This document shows positions 53,886 through 63,548 of a stretch of 64,000 nucleotides of DNA, in pieces. Each line of letters begins with the position of its first letter. Positions within the stretch are counted from its first letter, which is position 1. The notes below the pieces were generated by a model, which saw only the letters and a program-made list of their open reading frames with translations, searched no databases and was not told the DNA's origin. Origin of the DNA: Acidisoma sp. PAMC 29798 (GTDB lineage: Bacteria; Pseudomonadota; Alphaproteobacteria; Acetobacterales; Acetobacteraceae); assembly GCF_030252425.1 (NCBI RefSeq), contig NZ_CP126994.1:1550001-1614000 (forward strand), read 5' to 3'. The position numbers and the translations under genes are program-made.

Positions 53886-54718
53886 TGCGCCGCCTGAGCT
53901 TCACATCCGGCTTCGCCGCGCTCCTCGCGCTCGGTCTGGCCGCTGCCATGACGCCCGTCCGCGCCGACGAAGGTGGCGCGGAAGGCGGCAAGGCCATCAA
54001 CACGTCCTCGACGTCATGGGGCTTTCGCGGTCCGCTCGGAACCTATGACCGCGCCGCCCTTCAGCGCGGCTTTCAGGTGTATGAGCAGGCCTGCGCCGCC
54101 TGCCATTCCATCCGCGATCTTCGTTTCGGTGACCTGGAGGGGATCGGCCTTTCCCCGCATCAAGCGGCGGCCATGGCCTCCACGGCCATGGTGCCGGGCG
54201 GTGTCGATGCCATGGGCCTGCCCGTTCTGCGCCCCGGCGTGCCGGCCGACCGCTTTCCCAACCCGTTCCTGAACCCTCAGGCTGCGCGCGCCGCCAATTA
54301 CGGTGCCTATCCGCCCGATCTGAGCCTGATCGTGCCACAGCGCGCTTTCGTTCCGATGAGCCCCGGCGGCGTCACCTACCTCGACGACCTGCTGACCAGC
54401 TACGGCGATGCCCCGCCGGGTGTGACGCTGTTCCCGAACCGTAGCTTCAACACGGCCTTCCCCGGCAACCAGATCGCCATGGCCAATCCGCTGCATGACG
54501 GGCAGATGACCTTCGCAGACGGCACCAAGGCGACGGTTCCGGAAATGTCGCATGACGTCACGACATTCCTCGCCTGGGCTGCCGATCCTACGGTCGAGGA
54601 GCGGCGCGGGGATGGCGTGCGTGTCGTCCTGTTCCTCTGCTTCCTGGCCTTCCTGACCCTGCTGTTCAAGCGGCGCATCTGGTCGGCGCTCCCCCATGCC
54701 GAACCCGACCATGGATGA
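53885..54718 (+). CDS. petC: Cytochrome c1 of bc1 complex
   Basis: A 277-aa exported haem protein. After a signal peptide (ending VRADE) comes the covalent haem site CAACH (Cys70, Cys73, His74). The axial Met is Met199 in QIAMANPL, and a C-terminal membrane anchor (VVLFLCFLAFLTLLF) is present. Its residues look normal, unlike its two partners. The ATG shares a base with the petB stop and has AGGAGG upstream. Confidence 0.95.
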   Translation: MRRLSFTSGFAALLALGLAAAMTPVRADEGGAEGGKAINTSSTSWGFRGPLGTYDRAALQRGFQVYEQACAACHSIRDLRFGDLEGIGLSPHQAAAMASTAMVPGGVDAMGLPVLRPGVPADRFPNPFLNPQAARAANYGAYPPDLSLIVPQRAFVPMSPGGVTYLDDLLTSYGDAPPGVTLFPNRSFNTAFPGNQIAMANPLHDGQMTFADGTKATVPEMSHDVTTFLAWAADPTVEERRGDGVRVVLFLCFLAFLTLLFKRRIWSALPHAEPDHG

Positions 54719-54722
54719 TCCG

Positions 54723-55610
54723 ATGAGCGAAACCATCGAACCCCTGCTCGGAGTCATCGGCGGCTCCGGCCTGTATGACATCGCGGATCTGGAAGAGCGG
54801 GAGTGGCGCCGGGTCGAGACGCCCTGGGGTCCGCCATCCGATGAGCTGATGTTCGGCCGCCTGCACGGCTTGCGCTGCGTCTTCCTGCCGCGCCATGGCC
54901 GTGGCCATCCGCTGCCGCCCTCCGACCTGAACTACCGCGCCAATATCGACGCGCTGAAGCGGGTCGGGGTGACGGACATCATTTCCCTCTCCGCCGTGGG
55001 CAGTCTTCAGGAAGAGTTGCCGCCGGGCCATTTCGTGGTCATCGACCAGTTCATCGACCGCACCTTCGCCCGCGAAAAGAGCTTTTTCGGCCCCGGCTGC
55101 GTCGCCCATGTCTCCATGGCGCAGCCTGTCTGTTCCCGTTTGGGCGATGCGCTGGAACAGGTGGCGCGTGACCTTGGCCTGCCGGTGTCGCGCGGCGGCA
55201 CCTACCTCACGATGGAGGGGCCGCAGTTCTCGACCTTCGCCGAGAGCACCCTCTATCGCGCCTGGGGCTGTAGCGTCATCGGCATGACGAATATGCCGGA
55301 GGCCAAGCTCGCTCGTGAAGCCGAGATTTGTTACGCGACCGTCGCCATGGTCACGGATTACGATTGCTGGCGTGAAGGCCATGATGCCGTCACGGTCGAT
55401 GAAGTCGTGAAGACGTTGTTCGCCAATGCCGACAACGCCCGCAACCTCGTCCGCGCCGTGCTGCCAGCGGTGGGCGCGCCACGCGGCCTGTGTTCTGCCG
55501 GCTGTGACCGCGCCTTGACCTATAGCCTGATCACCGCGCCGTCGCATCGCGATCCGGCGCTGGTGGCCAAGCTCGATGTCGTTGCCGGGCGGGTTCTGTC
55601 TGCGCGCTAA
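54723..55610 (+). CDS. mtnP: S-methyl-5'-thioadenosine phosphorylase
   Basis: Phosphorolyses methylthioadenosine to adenine and methylthioribose 1-phosphate in methionine salvage. GVIGGSGLYDI at the start, LPRHGRGHPLPPSDLNYRAN and TMEGPQFSTFAES are diagnostic. The start at MSETIEP (54723) follows petC by 4 bases; ATG 54711 inside petC is an alternative. 295 aa. Confidence 0.95.
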   Translation: MSETIEPLLGVIGGSGLYDIADLEEREWRRVETPWGPPSDELMFGRLHGLRCVFLPRHGRGHPLPPSDLNYRANIDALKRVGVTDIISLSAVGSLQEELPPGHFVVIDQFIDRTFAREKSFFGPGCVAHVSMAQPVCSRLGDALEQVARDLGLPVSRGGTYLTMEGPQFSTFAESTLYRAWGCSVIGMTNMPEAKLAREAEICYATVAMVTDYDCWREGHDAVTVDEVVKTLFANADNARNLVRAVLPAVGAPRGLCSAGCDRALTYSLITAPSHRDPALVAKLDVVAGRVLSAR

Positions 55611-55638
55611 GTTCCCGGCGTCATAGGGCAGGGCGCGG

Positions 55639-57303
55639 ATGGAACTCCTCACCACGATCCTGCTGCTTCTCTTCGTCACGGCGCTGACGAACCTCGTCAC
55701 GCGGTTTATCCGGCTGCCGCTCCCGCTGTTGCAGATCGCCGCCGGCGCTGCTTGCGATATGGTGGGTGTGCATCTCTCCATCGACCCCGCGCTGTTCCTG
55801 CTGCTGTTCATCCCGCCGTTGCTCTTCGCGGATGCGTATCGGATTCCCAAACGGGAATTGAGCGAGGTCGGCGTGCCCGTGGTCGTTCTGGCCGTGGGTC
55901 TGGTGCTGTTTACGACCATCGGCGTCGGCTATTTCGTCCATTGGCTGCTGCCATTCCTGCCTCTGGCGGCGGCTTTCGCTCTGGCGGCGGTCCTGTCGCC
56001 CACGGATGCCGTGGCGCTGGGTGGCATCATGAACGGCCAGCGTCTGCCGCGGCGCTTCATGCATGTGCTGCAGGGGGAGGCGTTGCTCAACGACGCCTCC
56101 GGCCTGGTGTCCTTCAACGTCGCCGTCGCAGTCGTGCTGACGGGGTCGTTTTCCTTTACCGAGGCGGCGCTGAGCTTCGTCTGCGTCTCCCTCGGGGGTT
56201 TGCTCATCGGCGCTCTATTTGGCTGGGCTTTTGTCCATCTCGACCGGCGATTGCTGTCGCGCCAGATGGAAGAGACCTCCATCTACATCGTGCTAACCCT
56301 GCTGTTGCCTTTCGCTGCGTATCTGGCGGCGGAGGAAATTCGCTCCTCGGGCATCCTCGCCGCAGTCGCTGCGGGCATTACGATCAATGTGATGGACCCT
56401 TTCGGCGGCGGGGCGGGCGTCGTGCGTCGCCGCACCTACGCCATCTGGGGCGTCATGGAATTCGCCTTCAACGGCCTGATCTTCCTCCTGCTCGGCCTAC
56501 AATTGCCGGCCATCGTCAAAGACGGCCTGTCCATCACCGAGACCGCGCATCGTTCGGGTTGGAAGCTTCTGTCGCTGATCGTTCTGGTCACGCTGTCGCT
56601 GGTCGTGCTGCGCTTCCTCTGGGTCATGCTCACGGTCTTTGTCCGGTACTGGATGGCACGTTTGCGTCGGCAGTCGTTGCAGCAGCCCGGGCTCATCGTG
56701 GCCGCCGTGGCCTCTGTCGCGGGTGTGCGTGGCGCCGTGACGCTCGCAGGTATTCTGTCGCTTCCTCTCGTGCTCAATGACGGATCGCGCTTTAAAGGGC
56801 GTGACTTGCTGATTTGCATCGCGGCCGGCGTCATCATGTCGTCCTTGCTTCTCGCCGTGGTCGCCTTGCCGCCGCTGATCCGGCGCCTGCCGGTGCCGGA
56901 GGTCGATCCCGTTGAGGCTGAGGTCGAGGCGGCGCGCAATGCCATGGCGCAGGGTGTCATTCGTGAGCTTGAGGGTCGGCTTGCCAAGGGTATCGCCAAG
57001 CGAGAAGGCGTCGCGCGTGAGGTTTATGAAGCGGCGGTCGAGCGCGTCATCAGCGATTATCGGCTGAAGCTTCAGGGCCGCGACGGCGACGACGAAAACC
57101 AGATGCGGGCGCTGGAGGATCAGCGCGTGGAACTGGCCATTCGCCTGCGCGGCGTGCGGGTGGAGCGCGCCGAAATGCGTGCCCTTCGCGCCAACCACAC
57201 CATCAATGACGAGGCGGTGCGCGTCCTGATGGAGGAGATCGACCTGGAGGAGGAGGCGCTGATGCGCCTGGCCGATATCCTGCCGCCGCGTGAGCGCATG
57301 TGA
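55639..57303 (+). CDS. Na+/H+ antiporter (CPA1 family)
   Basis: A 554-aa exchanger with about 12 membrane segments. Ion-site motifs are SPTDAVALGGI, then GEALLNDASGLVSFN, and AGVRGAVTLAG later. A long soluble C-terminal tail of charged helices (about residues 430-554) may regulate activity. Its role is sodium and pH homeostasis. Confidence 0.93.
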   Translation: MELLTTILLLLFVTALTNLVTRFIRLPLPLLQIAAGAACDMVGVHLSIDPALFLLLFIPPLLFADAYRIPKRELSEVGVPVVVLAVGLVLFTTIGVGYFVHWLLPFLPLAAAFALAAVLSPTDAVALGGIMNGQRLPRRFMHVLQGEALLNDASGLVSFNVAVAVVLTGSFSFTEAALSFVCVSLGGLLIGALFGWAFVHLDRRLLSRQMEETSIYIVLTLLLPFAAYLAAEEIRSSGILAAVAAGITINVMDPFGGGAGVVRRRTYAIWGVMEFAFNGLIFLLLGLQLPAIVKDGLSITETAHRSGWKLLSLIVLVTLSLVVLRFLWVMLTVFVRYWMARLRRQSLQQPGLIVAAVASVAGVRGAVTLAGILSLPLVLNDGSRFKGRDLLICIAAGVIMSSLLLAVVALPPLIRRLPVPEVDPVEAEVEAARNAMAQGVIRELEGRLAKGIAKREGVAREVYEAAVERVISDYRLKLQGRDGDDENQMRALEDQRVELAIRLRGVRVERAEMRALRANHTINDEAVRVLMEEIDLEEEALMRLADILPPRERM

Positions 57304-57679
57304 TTGCCGCCTGCGGCGGCGCCTCAGGTCTGACATGCATCGCAGGCGACGCAATCCAACTTGCGAGGGTCGCGCGGAGCGGGCAGGTTAGGCTTGTAAT
57401 GACGCATGACACATTCATGAGCGCTCTGGCGCTTCTTGGGCGACTTACCACCGCGGCTCTCTAACGAGGCCGTGTTTGCCCCCGCATGTGGTGCGGGTTT
57501 GTTGTCTGCCCCGACTGCCAGAAGACATTACAATGATCCAATTTCATCACATAACGCCCGTTCTGCCGACAGCCCGGCTGCGACTTCGGTGCGGTCGCGC
57601 CCGCTGACGGCCAGCCCGCGACCGTAGACCGCCGCACGACACTGTCTCATCGAGTCTGCCAGAAAGAACGAGCGCCCCC
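57304..57679. other. 376-bp gap before leuA with possible attenuation elements
   Basis: No full gene is supported. It contains a terminator-like hairpin (57481-57497, CCCGCA/TGCGGG then TTTGTTG). A 24-codon frame with an ATG at 57533 holds three Leu codons and ends at TGA. A strong hairpin CGGTCGCG/CGCGACCG (57592-57624) overlaps the end of that frame. A leader-peptide attenuator for leuA is plausible but unproven. Confidence 0.4.
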
Positions 57680-59362
57680 ATGATGCTGAGCGCCCCCAAA
57701 GCCAAATACCGCCCCTTCCAGGCGGTCGATCTGCCCGACCGACAATGGCCGAGCCGCAATCTGACCCAGCCGCCGCGCTGGTGTTCCGTCGATCTGCGCG
57801 ACGGCAACCAATCCCTCATCGATCCCATGGACGGGGAGCGAAAGAGCCGCTTCTTCGACCTGCTGGTGAAAGCCGGCTTCAAGGAAATCGAAGTCGCCTT
57901 TCCCTCCGCCTCCCAGACCGATTTCGACTTCGTGCGTGGCCTGATCGAGGGCGGCCTCATTCCTGAGGATGTCGCCATCCAGGTGCTGACCCAGTCCCGC
58001 GAGGAGCTGATCCGCCGCACCATCGACAGCATGGACGGCGCGCATCGCGGCATCGTTCATCTCTATAACGCGACGTCTGAGCTGTTCCGCCGCCTCGTCT
58101 TCAATCAGGACAAGGCTGGCACGATCGAACTGGCGGTGTCGGGCACCCGGCTGATCAAGCAACTGACCGACGCGCGGCCGGACACCATCTGGACGTACGA
58201 ATACTCGCCCGAGACCTTCAGCTTTACCGAGACGGCGTTCGCGCTGGAAGTCTGTGAGCGGGTGATGGACATTTGGCAGCCGACACCGGAGCGTCCGATC
58301 ATCCTCAATCTGCCCGCGACGGTCGAGGTCGCGACGCCCAATGTCTATGCCGATCAGATCGAATGGTTCTGCCGCCATATGAGCCGGCGCGACTGCGCCA
58401 TCATTTCGGTGCATCCGCACAACGATCGCGGCACCGGCATCGCGGCGGCCGAACTGGCGCTGATGGCAGGCGCCGATCGCGTCGAGGGCTGCCTGTTCGG
58501 CAATGGCGAGCGCACCGGCAATGTCGATCTCGTCACCATGGCGCTGAATTTCTACACGCAAGGCATCAATCCTGGTCTCGACTTTTCCAATATCCGCCAC
58601 GTCGTCGAGACGGTGGAGCATTGCAATCAGATCCCCGTGCATCCGCGCCACCCCTATGCCGGCGATCTGGTGTTCACGGCCTTTTCGGGTTCGCATCAGG
58701 ATGCCATCAAGAAGGGTTTCGCCGCCCGCGCGACGCAGAATGACGAGACCTGGGAAGTGCCGTATCTGCCGATCGATCCGGCCGATATCGGCTGCTCCTA
58801 TGAGGCGGTGATTCGCGTCAACAGCCAGTCCGGCAAGGGCGGCGTCGCCTGGGTGCTGGAGCAGGACCAGGGCCTGCGCCTGCCGCGCCGGTTGCAGATC
58901 GCCTTCAGCCGCGTCGTGCAGGAGATGGCAGATACGACCGGGCGCGAAATGACCACGGCCAATATCGTGGCCACCTTCCGCCAGGCCTATCGGCTGGACG
59001 GCCCGCAGCGCTTCACGCTGATCGACTACGCCGTGTCGGCGGCGGACAAGGCGAGTGGCATTCGGCATTTCTCCGGCCGTATCGAAGTCGACGGCCAGAC
59101 GCGGACGATCACCGGCCAGGGCAATGGCCCGCTGTCGAGCTTCGTCGATGCCCTCCGCCAGGGGTGCGGCGTGACGCTCGATATCGTCAGTTATGAGGAG
59201 CACGCCATCGGTCAGGGCTCCGGCACCCAGGCCGCCGCCTATATCGAATGCGCGGTGCCGAACGGGCCCAATGTTTTCGGCGTCGGGATCGATGTCGACA
59301 GCGGGGAGGCGTCGATGCGCGCCTTAATGAGTGCGGCCAATAGTGCGGCGGTGGTGTCATGA
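57680..59362 (+). CDS. leuA: 2-isopropylmalate synthase
   Basis: First step of leucine synthesis: acetyl-CoA and 2-oxoisovalerate give 2-isopropylmalate. [15 protein letters not shown] carries the metal Asp, [16 protein letters not shown] carries metal histidines, and [18 protein letters not shown] follows. The C-terminal regulatory domain is present, so leucine inhibition is likely (560 aa, the longer class). Its stop overlaps the methyltransferase start. Confidence 0.96.
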   Translation: MMLSAPKAKYRPFQAVDLPDRQWPSRNLTQPPRWCSVDLRDGNQSLIDPMDGERKSRFFDLLVKAGFKEIEVAFPSASQTDFDFVRGLIEGGLIPEDVAIQVLTQSREELIRRTIDSMDGAHRGIVHLYNATSELFRRLVFNQDKAGTIELAVSGTRLIKQLTDARPDTIWTYEYSPETFSFTETAFALEVCERVMDIWQPTPERPIILNLPATVEVATPNVYADQIEWFCRHMSRRDCAIISVHPHNDRGTGIAAAELALMAGADRVEGCLFGNGERTGNVDLVTMALNFYTQGINPGLDFSNIRHVVETVEHCNQIPVHPRHPYAGDLVFTAFSGSHQDAIKKGFAARATQNDETWEVPYLPIDPADIGCSYEAVIRVNSQSGKGGVAWVLEQDQGLRLPRRLQIAFSRVVQEMADTTGREMTTANIVATFRQAYRLDGPQRFTLIDYAVSAADKASGIRHFSGRIEVDGQTRTITGQGNGPLSSFVDALRQGCGVTLDIVSYEEHAIGQGSGTQAAAYIECAVPNGPNVFGVGIDVDSGEASMRALMSAANSAAVVS

Positions 59363-60132
59363 GCGGGGCGGATCAGGCCAAAATCGTCGCGGCGCAGTTC
59401 GGGCCGCGTGCCAGTTCCTATCTGACCAGCGCGGTCCATTCCCAGGGACCAGACCTGGAGGCGTTTTCGGCGCTGCTGGCAGGCGGCGGCGCCGGGGCGC
59501 GGCTGCTCGATCTGGGTTGCGGTGGCGGCCATATGAGCTTCGTGGCCGCGCCGCATGTGGCCGAGGTCGTGGCCTATGACCTGTCGGCCGAGATGCTGAC
59601 GGTGGTGGAGGCGGCGGCCGCCAACCGTGGGCTGGCCAATATCTCGGTCGAGCAGGGCAGGGCGGAAGAACTTCCCTTCGCCAATGCCCAGTTCGACTGG
59701 GTGGTGACGCGCTTCAGCGCCCATCACTGGAGTGACTGGACGGCCGGGGTGCGGGAGGCGTTCCGCGTGCTGAAACCCGGCGGCCGCGCGGTGTTCATCG
59801 ACATCGTGTCGCCGGGCGGGCCGGCGCTCGACACCTATCTGCAAACCGTCGAAGTCCTGCGCGATACCTCTCATGTGCGGGATTACACGCGCGGCGAGTG
59901 GGAGGCGACCTTGGCCTCGGCGGGGTTCGTGGCCGGGACCGCACGCGCCTTCCGCTTGCGCATGGAGTTCGCGACCTGGATCGCGCGGATGCGGACGCCG
60001 CCGGAACTCGCCCAAGCGATCCGGATGCTTCAAGGCGCGATGGCCGAGCCCGTGCGCCGGCACTTCGCCATCGAGCCGGATGGCAGCTTCATGATCGACA
60101 GTGCGATGTTCGAGGTGATGAAGCCTTCGTAA
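59359..60132 (+). CDS. Class I SAM-dependent methyltransferase
   Basis: A 257-aa methyltransferase of the Methyltransf_11/UbiE-like type. [15 protein letters not shown] is the SAM-binding motif, [13 protein letters not shown] follows, and [17 protein letters not shown] is the last core motif. It starts by ATGA overlap with leuA. The methyl acceptor is unknown. Confidence 0.88.
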   Translation: MSGADQAKIVAAQFGPRASSYLTSAVHSQGPDLEAFSALLAGGGAGARLLDLGCGGGHMSFVAAPHVAEVVAYDLSAEMLTVVEAAAANRGLANISVEQGRAEELPFANAQFDWVVTRFSAHHWSDWTAGVREAFRVLKPGGRAVFIDIVSPGGPALDTYLQTVEVLRDTSHVRDYTRGEWEATLASAGFVAGTARAFRLRMEFATWIARMRTPPELAQAIRMLQGAMAEPVRRHFAIEPDGSFMIDSAMFEVMKPS

Positions 60133-60136
60133 CGTC

Positions 60137-60166
60137 GTAGGGCGGATGAGCGGAGCGTTATCCGCC
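60137..60166. repeat. GTAGGG-type palindromic repeat
   Basis: A single copy (GTAGGGCGGATGAGCGGAGC then GTTATCCGCC) 5 bases past the methyltransferase stop. Confidence 0.85.
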
Positions 60167-60225
60167 TGACGACGTCTGGCGGTCGGCTCTAGATTATACT
60201 AAAACTGATATTATGGGGTTGATGG

Positions 60226-60552
60226 TTGAAACCCTTGTCCTTCCTGGCATCGTCACTCGGGGACATTAAAGTGTTTCACGAACAAGCGCGGCGTGAAGTT
60301 GGCTACCAGTTAGACAGAGTTCAGCGCGGTCTGGAGCCTGACGATTGGAAGCCGATGGCCTCCATTGGACCGGGCGTGCGAGAGGTGCGCATTCGGGATC
60401 AGGCGGGTGCATTTCGGATCATTTATGTCGCGACCTTCCCGGAAGCAGTTTACGTCCTTCATGCATTCCAGAAGAAGAGCCAGGCGACGCCGAGACGCGA
60501 CCTGGAGGTGGCAGAGGCGCGATTTCGGGAACTGACGCGGAGCAGGACATGA
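60226..60552 (+). CDS. RelE/HigB-like toxin of a type II TA pair
   Basis: A 108-aa protein of the phage-derived Gp49-like/HigB group: FLASSLGDIKVFHEQARRE at the start, DDWKPM, VREVRIRDQAGAFRIIYVA, and VLHAFQKKSQATPRRD. Such toxins cleave mRNA on the ribosome. The TTG start gives the family's usual beginning (KPLSFL). It overlaps the antitoxin start by 4 bases (ATGA), toxin first, as in higBA. Confidence 0.85.
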   Translation: MKPLSFLASSLGDIKVFHEQARREVGYQLDRVQRGLEPDDWKPMASIGPGVREVRIRDQAGAFRIIYVATFPEAVYVLHAFQKKSQATPRRDLEVAEARFRELTRSRT

Positions 60553-60851
60553 CCCAATCAAAGACCATTACGGGTGAGGTTTTCGCTAGTGTCTGGGATG
60601 CTTTGGAAGATACCCCGGCGGAGGCTGCTCACATGCGGCTCCGCTCGGAGTTGATGACCGCGATCCGCCATGTCGTCTCAACGTGGGGGGTGACCCAGGC
60701 CGCAGCGGCGCGGCGATTGAACGTGACGCAGCCTCGGTTGAACGACCTGCTGCGTGGTCGGATCAACAACTTCGGCTTGGATGCCCTCATCGTTCTTGCC
60801 GCGCGCGCGGGGCTAAACGTTCGGATGCAGATCGAGCGGACGGCGGCATAG
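60549..60851 (+). CDS. XRE-family antitoxin (HigA-like)
   Basis: A 100-aa DNA-binding protein with a helix-turn-helix WGVTQAAAARRLNVTQPRLN followed by LLRGRINNFGLDALI. It is coupled to the upstream toxin and expected to neutralise it and repress the operon. Both genes look intact. Confidence 0.87.
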   Translation: MTQSKTITGEVFASVWDALEDTPAEAAHMRLRSELMTAIRHVVSTWGVTQAAAARRLNVTQPRLNDLLRGRINNFGLDALIVLAARAGLNVRMQIERTAA

Positions 60852-61156
60852 GATCGTCGTCCCGAACCAGATCCGCCCGACGAGGCGACAAATGTCGTTC
60901 GCGCAACAGTTGGAGCTTCTCGACCGTCCCGTCGCAATAACCGGTCGCCAATCGCCTGTTTCAGGCAATGCCGCGTTCCGCCTCAGGCCCTCGGCGATGG
61001 CCATTCAAGCACTTAACCGCTTCGTGGTTAATACCTCATATTGCATTGCAACATCACGGTTTTATCCCGCATCCGCTTGTCGGGAATGCCCTGAGTGGCT
61101 AGGTGTTCGTCGTCTTTCCGGTCATACCGCCACCGATCGACCGCACGGAGAATGGA
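60852..61156. other. 305-bp gap before pdhA
   Basis: No gene is supported; short frames here lack ribosome sites. An AT-rich patch at about 61018-61065 may hold the pdh promoter, but I could not settle on -35/-10 boxes. Confidence 0.4.
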
Positions 61157-62167
61157 ATGGCCCTGGCAACCGACTCCCGCAAACGCCCGAAGACCCGCGA
61201 GGTTTCCATGGGTAAAGAGGACCTGATTCGCGCCTATCACGACATGCTCCTCATCCGACGGTTTGAGGAGAAGGCCGGCCAGCTCTACGGCATGGGCCTG
61301 ATCGGTGGCTTCTGCCATCTCTATATCGGCCAGGAAGCCGTCGTCATCGGCATCCAGGCGGCCCTGAAGCCGGGCGACCAGGTCGTCACCAGCTATCGCG
61401 ATCACGGCCATATGCTCGCCACCGGCATGGAAGCGCGCGGCGTCATGGCCGAACTCACGGGGCGCTCCACGGGCTATTCCCATGGCAAGGGCGGCTCGAT
61501 GCATATGTTCAGCAAGGCCAAGGGCTTCTACGGCGGCCACGGCATCGTCGGCGCGCAGGTCAGTATCGGCGCGGGCCTCGGCTTCGCCAATTGGTATCGC
61601 GGCAATGACCATGTCTCCGTCACCTATTTCGGTGAAGGTGCGTCCAATCAGGGCCAGGTTTTCGAGAGCTTCAACCTCGCGGCGCTGATGAAGCTGCCCG
61701 TGGTCTTCGTGATCGAGAATAACCGCTACGGCATGGGCACCAGCGTCGAGCGCGCCTCTGCCTCCAAGGACCTCTCCAAGAACGGCAGCCCCTGGGGCAT
61801 TCCGGGTCTTCAGGTCGATGGCATGAGCGTGATCGCCGTCAAGGAAGCGGCGGAGCAGGCCATCGCCCATTGCCGCGCCGGCAAGGGCCCCTTCCTGCTG
61901 GAGATGAAGACCTACCGCTATCGCGGCCATTCCATGTCCGATCCCGCCAAATACCGCACGCGGGAAGAGGTGCAGAAGATGCGCAGCGAGCGCGACTGCA
62001 TCGAGGCCGTTCATGCCCTGCTCACCGAGCACGGGGTGGACGAGGCGGAGATCAAGAAGATCGACGACGCCGTAAAGGTCGTGGTGCAGGACGCGGCGGA
62101 TTTCGCCCAGTCCAGCCCCGAGCCTGATGCGTCGGAGCTTTGGACCGATATTCTGGTGGAGGTCTGA
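61157..62167 (+). CDS. pdhA: Pyruvate dehydrogenase E1 component, alpha subunit
   Basis: Decarboxylates pyruvate with thiamine diphosphate as part of the PDH complex. The ThDP/Mg motif starts at [15 protein letters not shown] and ends in [29 protein letters not shown] is the phosphorylation-loop region of the family. ATG 61157 is chosen for GGAG six bases upstream (336 aa). Confidence 0.96.
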   Translation: MALATDSRKRPKTREVSMGKEDLIRAYHDMLLIRRFEEKAGQLYGMGLIGGFCHLYIGQEAVVIGIQAALKPGDQVVTSYRDHGHMLATGMEARGVMAELTGRSTGYSHGKGGSMHMFSKAKGFYGGHGIVGAQVSIGAGLGFANWYRGNDHVSVTYFGEGASNQGQVFESFNLAALMKLPVVFVIENNRYGMGTSVERASASKDLSKNGSPWGIPGLQVDGMSVIAVKEAAEQAIAHCRAGKGPFLLEMKTYRYRGHSMSDPAKYRTREEVQKMRSERDCIEAVHALLTEHGVDEAEIKKIDDAVKVVVQDAADFAQSSPEPDASELWTDILVEV

Positions 62168-62171
62168 GCCG

Positions 62172-63536
62172 ATGGCGACCCAAATTCTGATGCCGGCTCT
62201 GTCCCCCACCATGACCGAGGGCAAGCTGTCGCGCTGGCTTAAAAAGGTCGGTGACGACATCCGCGCCGGTGACGTGATCGCCGAAATCGAGACCGACAAG
62301 GCGACCATGGAAGTGGAAGCCGTGGATGAAGGCAAACTGTCCTCCATCCTGGTGGAAGAAGGCGCCGAGGGCGTCGCCGTCAACACGCCGATCGCTGAGA
62401 TCAATGGCGCTGCCGGCACCACGGCCGCCGCACCCGCCAAGGCCGAAAGTGCCGCACCGGTCGCGGAGCCTGCACCTGCCGGCGCGCCTGCCGTGATCAA
62501 GGCGCTCCCGAGCGTGGCGACCGCTGCCGCCGTGCCGGAACCCGACAAGGATTGGGGTCCGACCAAGGCAACCACCGTGCGCGAGGCACTGCGTGACGCC
62601 ATGGCCGCGGAAATGCGCGCCAATGGCGACGTGTTCCTGCTCGGCGAGGAAGTCGCCCAATATCAGGGTGCCTATAAGATCAGCCAGGGCTTGCTCGACG
62701 AATTCGGCCCGCGCCGCGTTATCGATACGCCGATCACCGAGCATGGTTTTACGGGTATGGCCGTTGGCGCCGCGATGAGCGGGCTGAAGCCGATCGTGGA
62801 GTTCATGACCTTCAACTTCGCCATGCAGGCGATCGACCAGATCATCAACTCGGCCTCCAAGACGCTGTATATGTCCGGTGGGCAGATGGGCACGCCGATC
62901 GTGTTCCGTGGCCCCAACGGCGCGGCCTCCCGCGTCGGGGCGCAGCACAGCCAGTGCTACGCGTCCTGGTATGCGCATTGCCCCGGCCTGAAGGTCGTGG
63001 CGCCGTGGTCGGCAGCCGACGCCAAGGGTCTGTTGCGCGCCGCCATTCGCGACCCGAACCCGGTCATCTTCCTCGAAAACGAAATCCTGTACGGCCAGAG
63101 CTTCGAGGTTCCGACCGCCGAGGATTTCGTTCTGCCGATCGGCCGCGCCAAGGTCGAGCGTGAGGGCGAGCATGTCACCATCGTCGCCTTCAGCATCATG
63201 GTGGGTGCGGCTCTGCATGCCGCCGAGGAACTGGCCAAGCAGGGCATCAGTGCCGAAGTCATCAACCTGCGTACCATCCGGCCGCTCGATATCGACACCA
63301 TCGTGAAGAGCGTGAAGAAGACCAGCCGGGTCGTGACGGTGGAGGAGGGCTGGCCCTTCGCGGGCATCGGCGCCGAAATCGCCATGCAGGTGACCGAGCA
63401 CTGCTTCGACTGGCTCGACGCCCCGCCTATGCGCGTGCATGGCCTGGATGTGCCGTTGCCCTATGCCGCCAATCTGGAGAAGCTTGCCTTGCCGCAGGTC
63501 TCCTGGATCGTGGACGCTGTTCGCAAGATCGTTTGA
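62172..63536 (+). CDS. pdhB: Pyruvate dehydrogenase E1 component, beta subunit, with lipoyl domain
   Basis: Partner of PdhA. The first ~80 residues are a lipoyl domain (lysine in [12 protein letters not shown]), joined by an Ala/Pro linker to the E1-beta catalytic part ([31 protein letters not shown]). This fusion is typical of alphaproteobacteria. It begins 4 bases after pdhA. 454 aa. Confidence 0.96.
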   Translation: MATQILMPALSPTMTEGKLSRWLKKVGDDIRAGDVIAEIETDKATMEVEAVDEGKLSSILVEEGAEGVAVNTPIAEINGAAGTTAAAPAKAESAAPVAEPAPAGAPAVIKALPSVATAAAVPEPDKDWGPTKATTVREALRDAMAAEMRANGDVFLLGEEVAQYQGAYKISQGLLDEFGPRRVIDTPITEHGFTGMAVGAAMSGLKPIVEFMTFNFAMQAIDQIINSASKTLYMSGGQMGTPIVFRGPNGAASRVGAQHSQCYASWYAHCPGLKVVAPWSAADAKGLLRAAIRDPNPVIFLENEILYGQSFEVPTAEDFVLPIGRAKVEREGEHVTIVAFSIMVGAALHAAEELAKQGISAEVINLRTIRPLDIDTIVKSVKKTSRVVTVEEGWPFAGIGAEIAMQVTEHCFDWLDAPPMRVHGLDVPLPYAANLEKLALPQVSWIVDAVRKIV

Positions 63537-63548
63537 GGAGCACGCCGA

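Noticed and set aside
57307-57500. A minus-strand frame with a Cys-rich end (CVACDACQT) past the antiporter gene
   Set aside because: Only a 27-residue version has an ATG start and no ribosome site precedes it. A longer version has no start codon.
60894-61215. An open frame of 107 codons running into pdhA
   Set aside because: Overlaps the pdhA start region in another frame, has no ribosome site, and its composition does not look like a protein.
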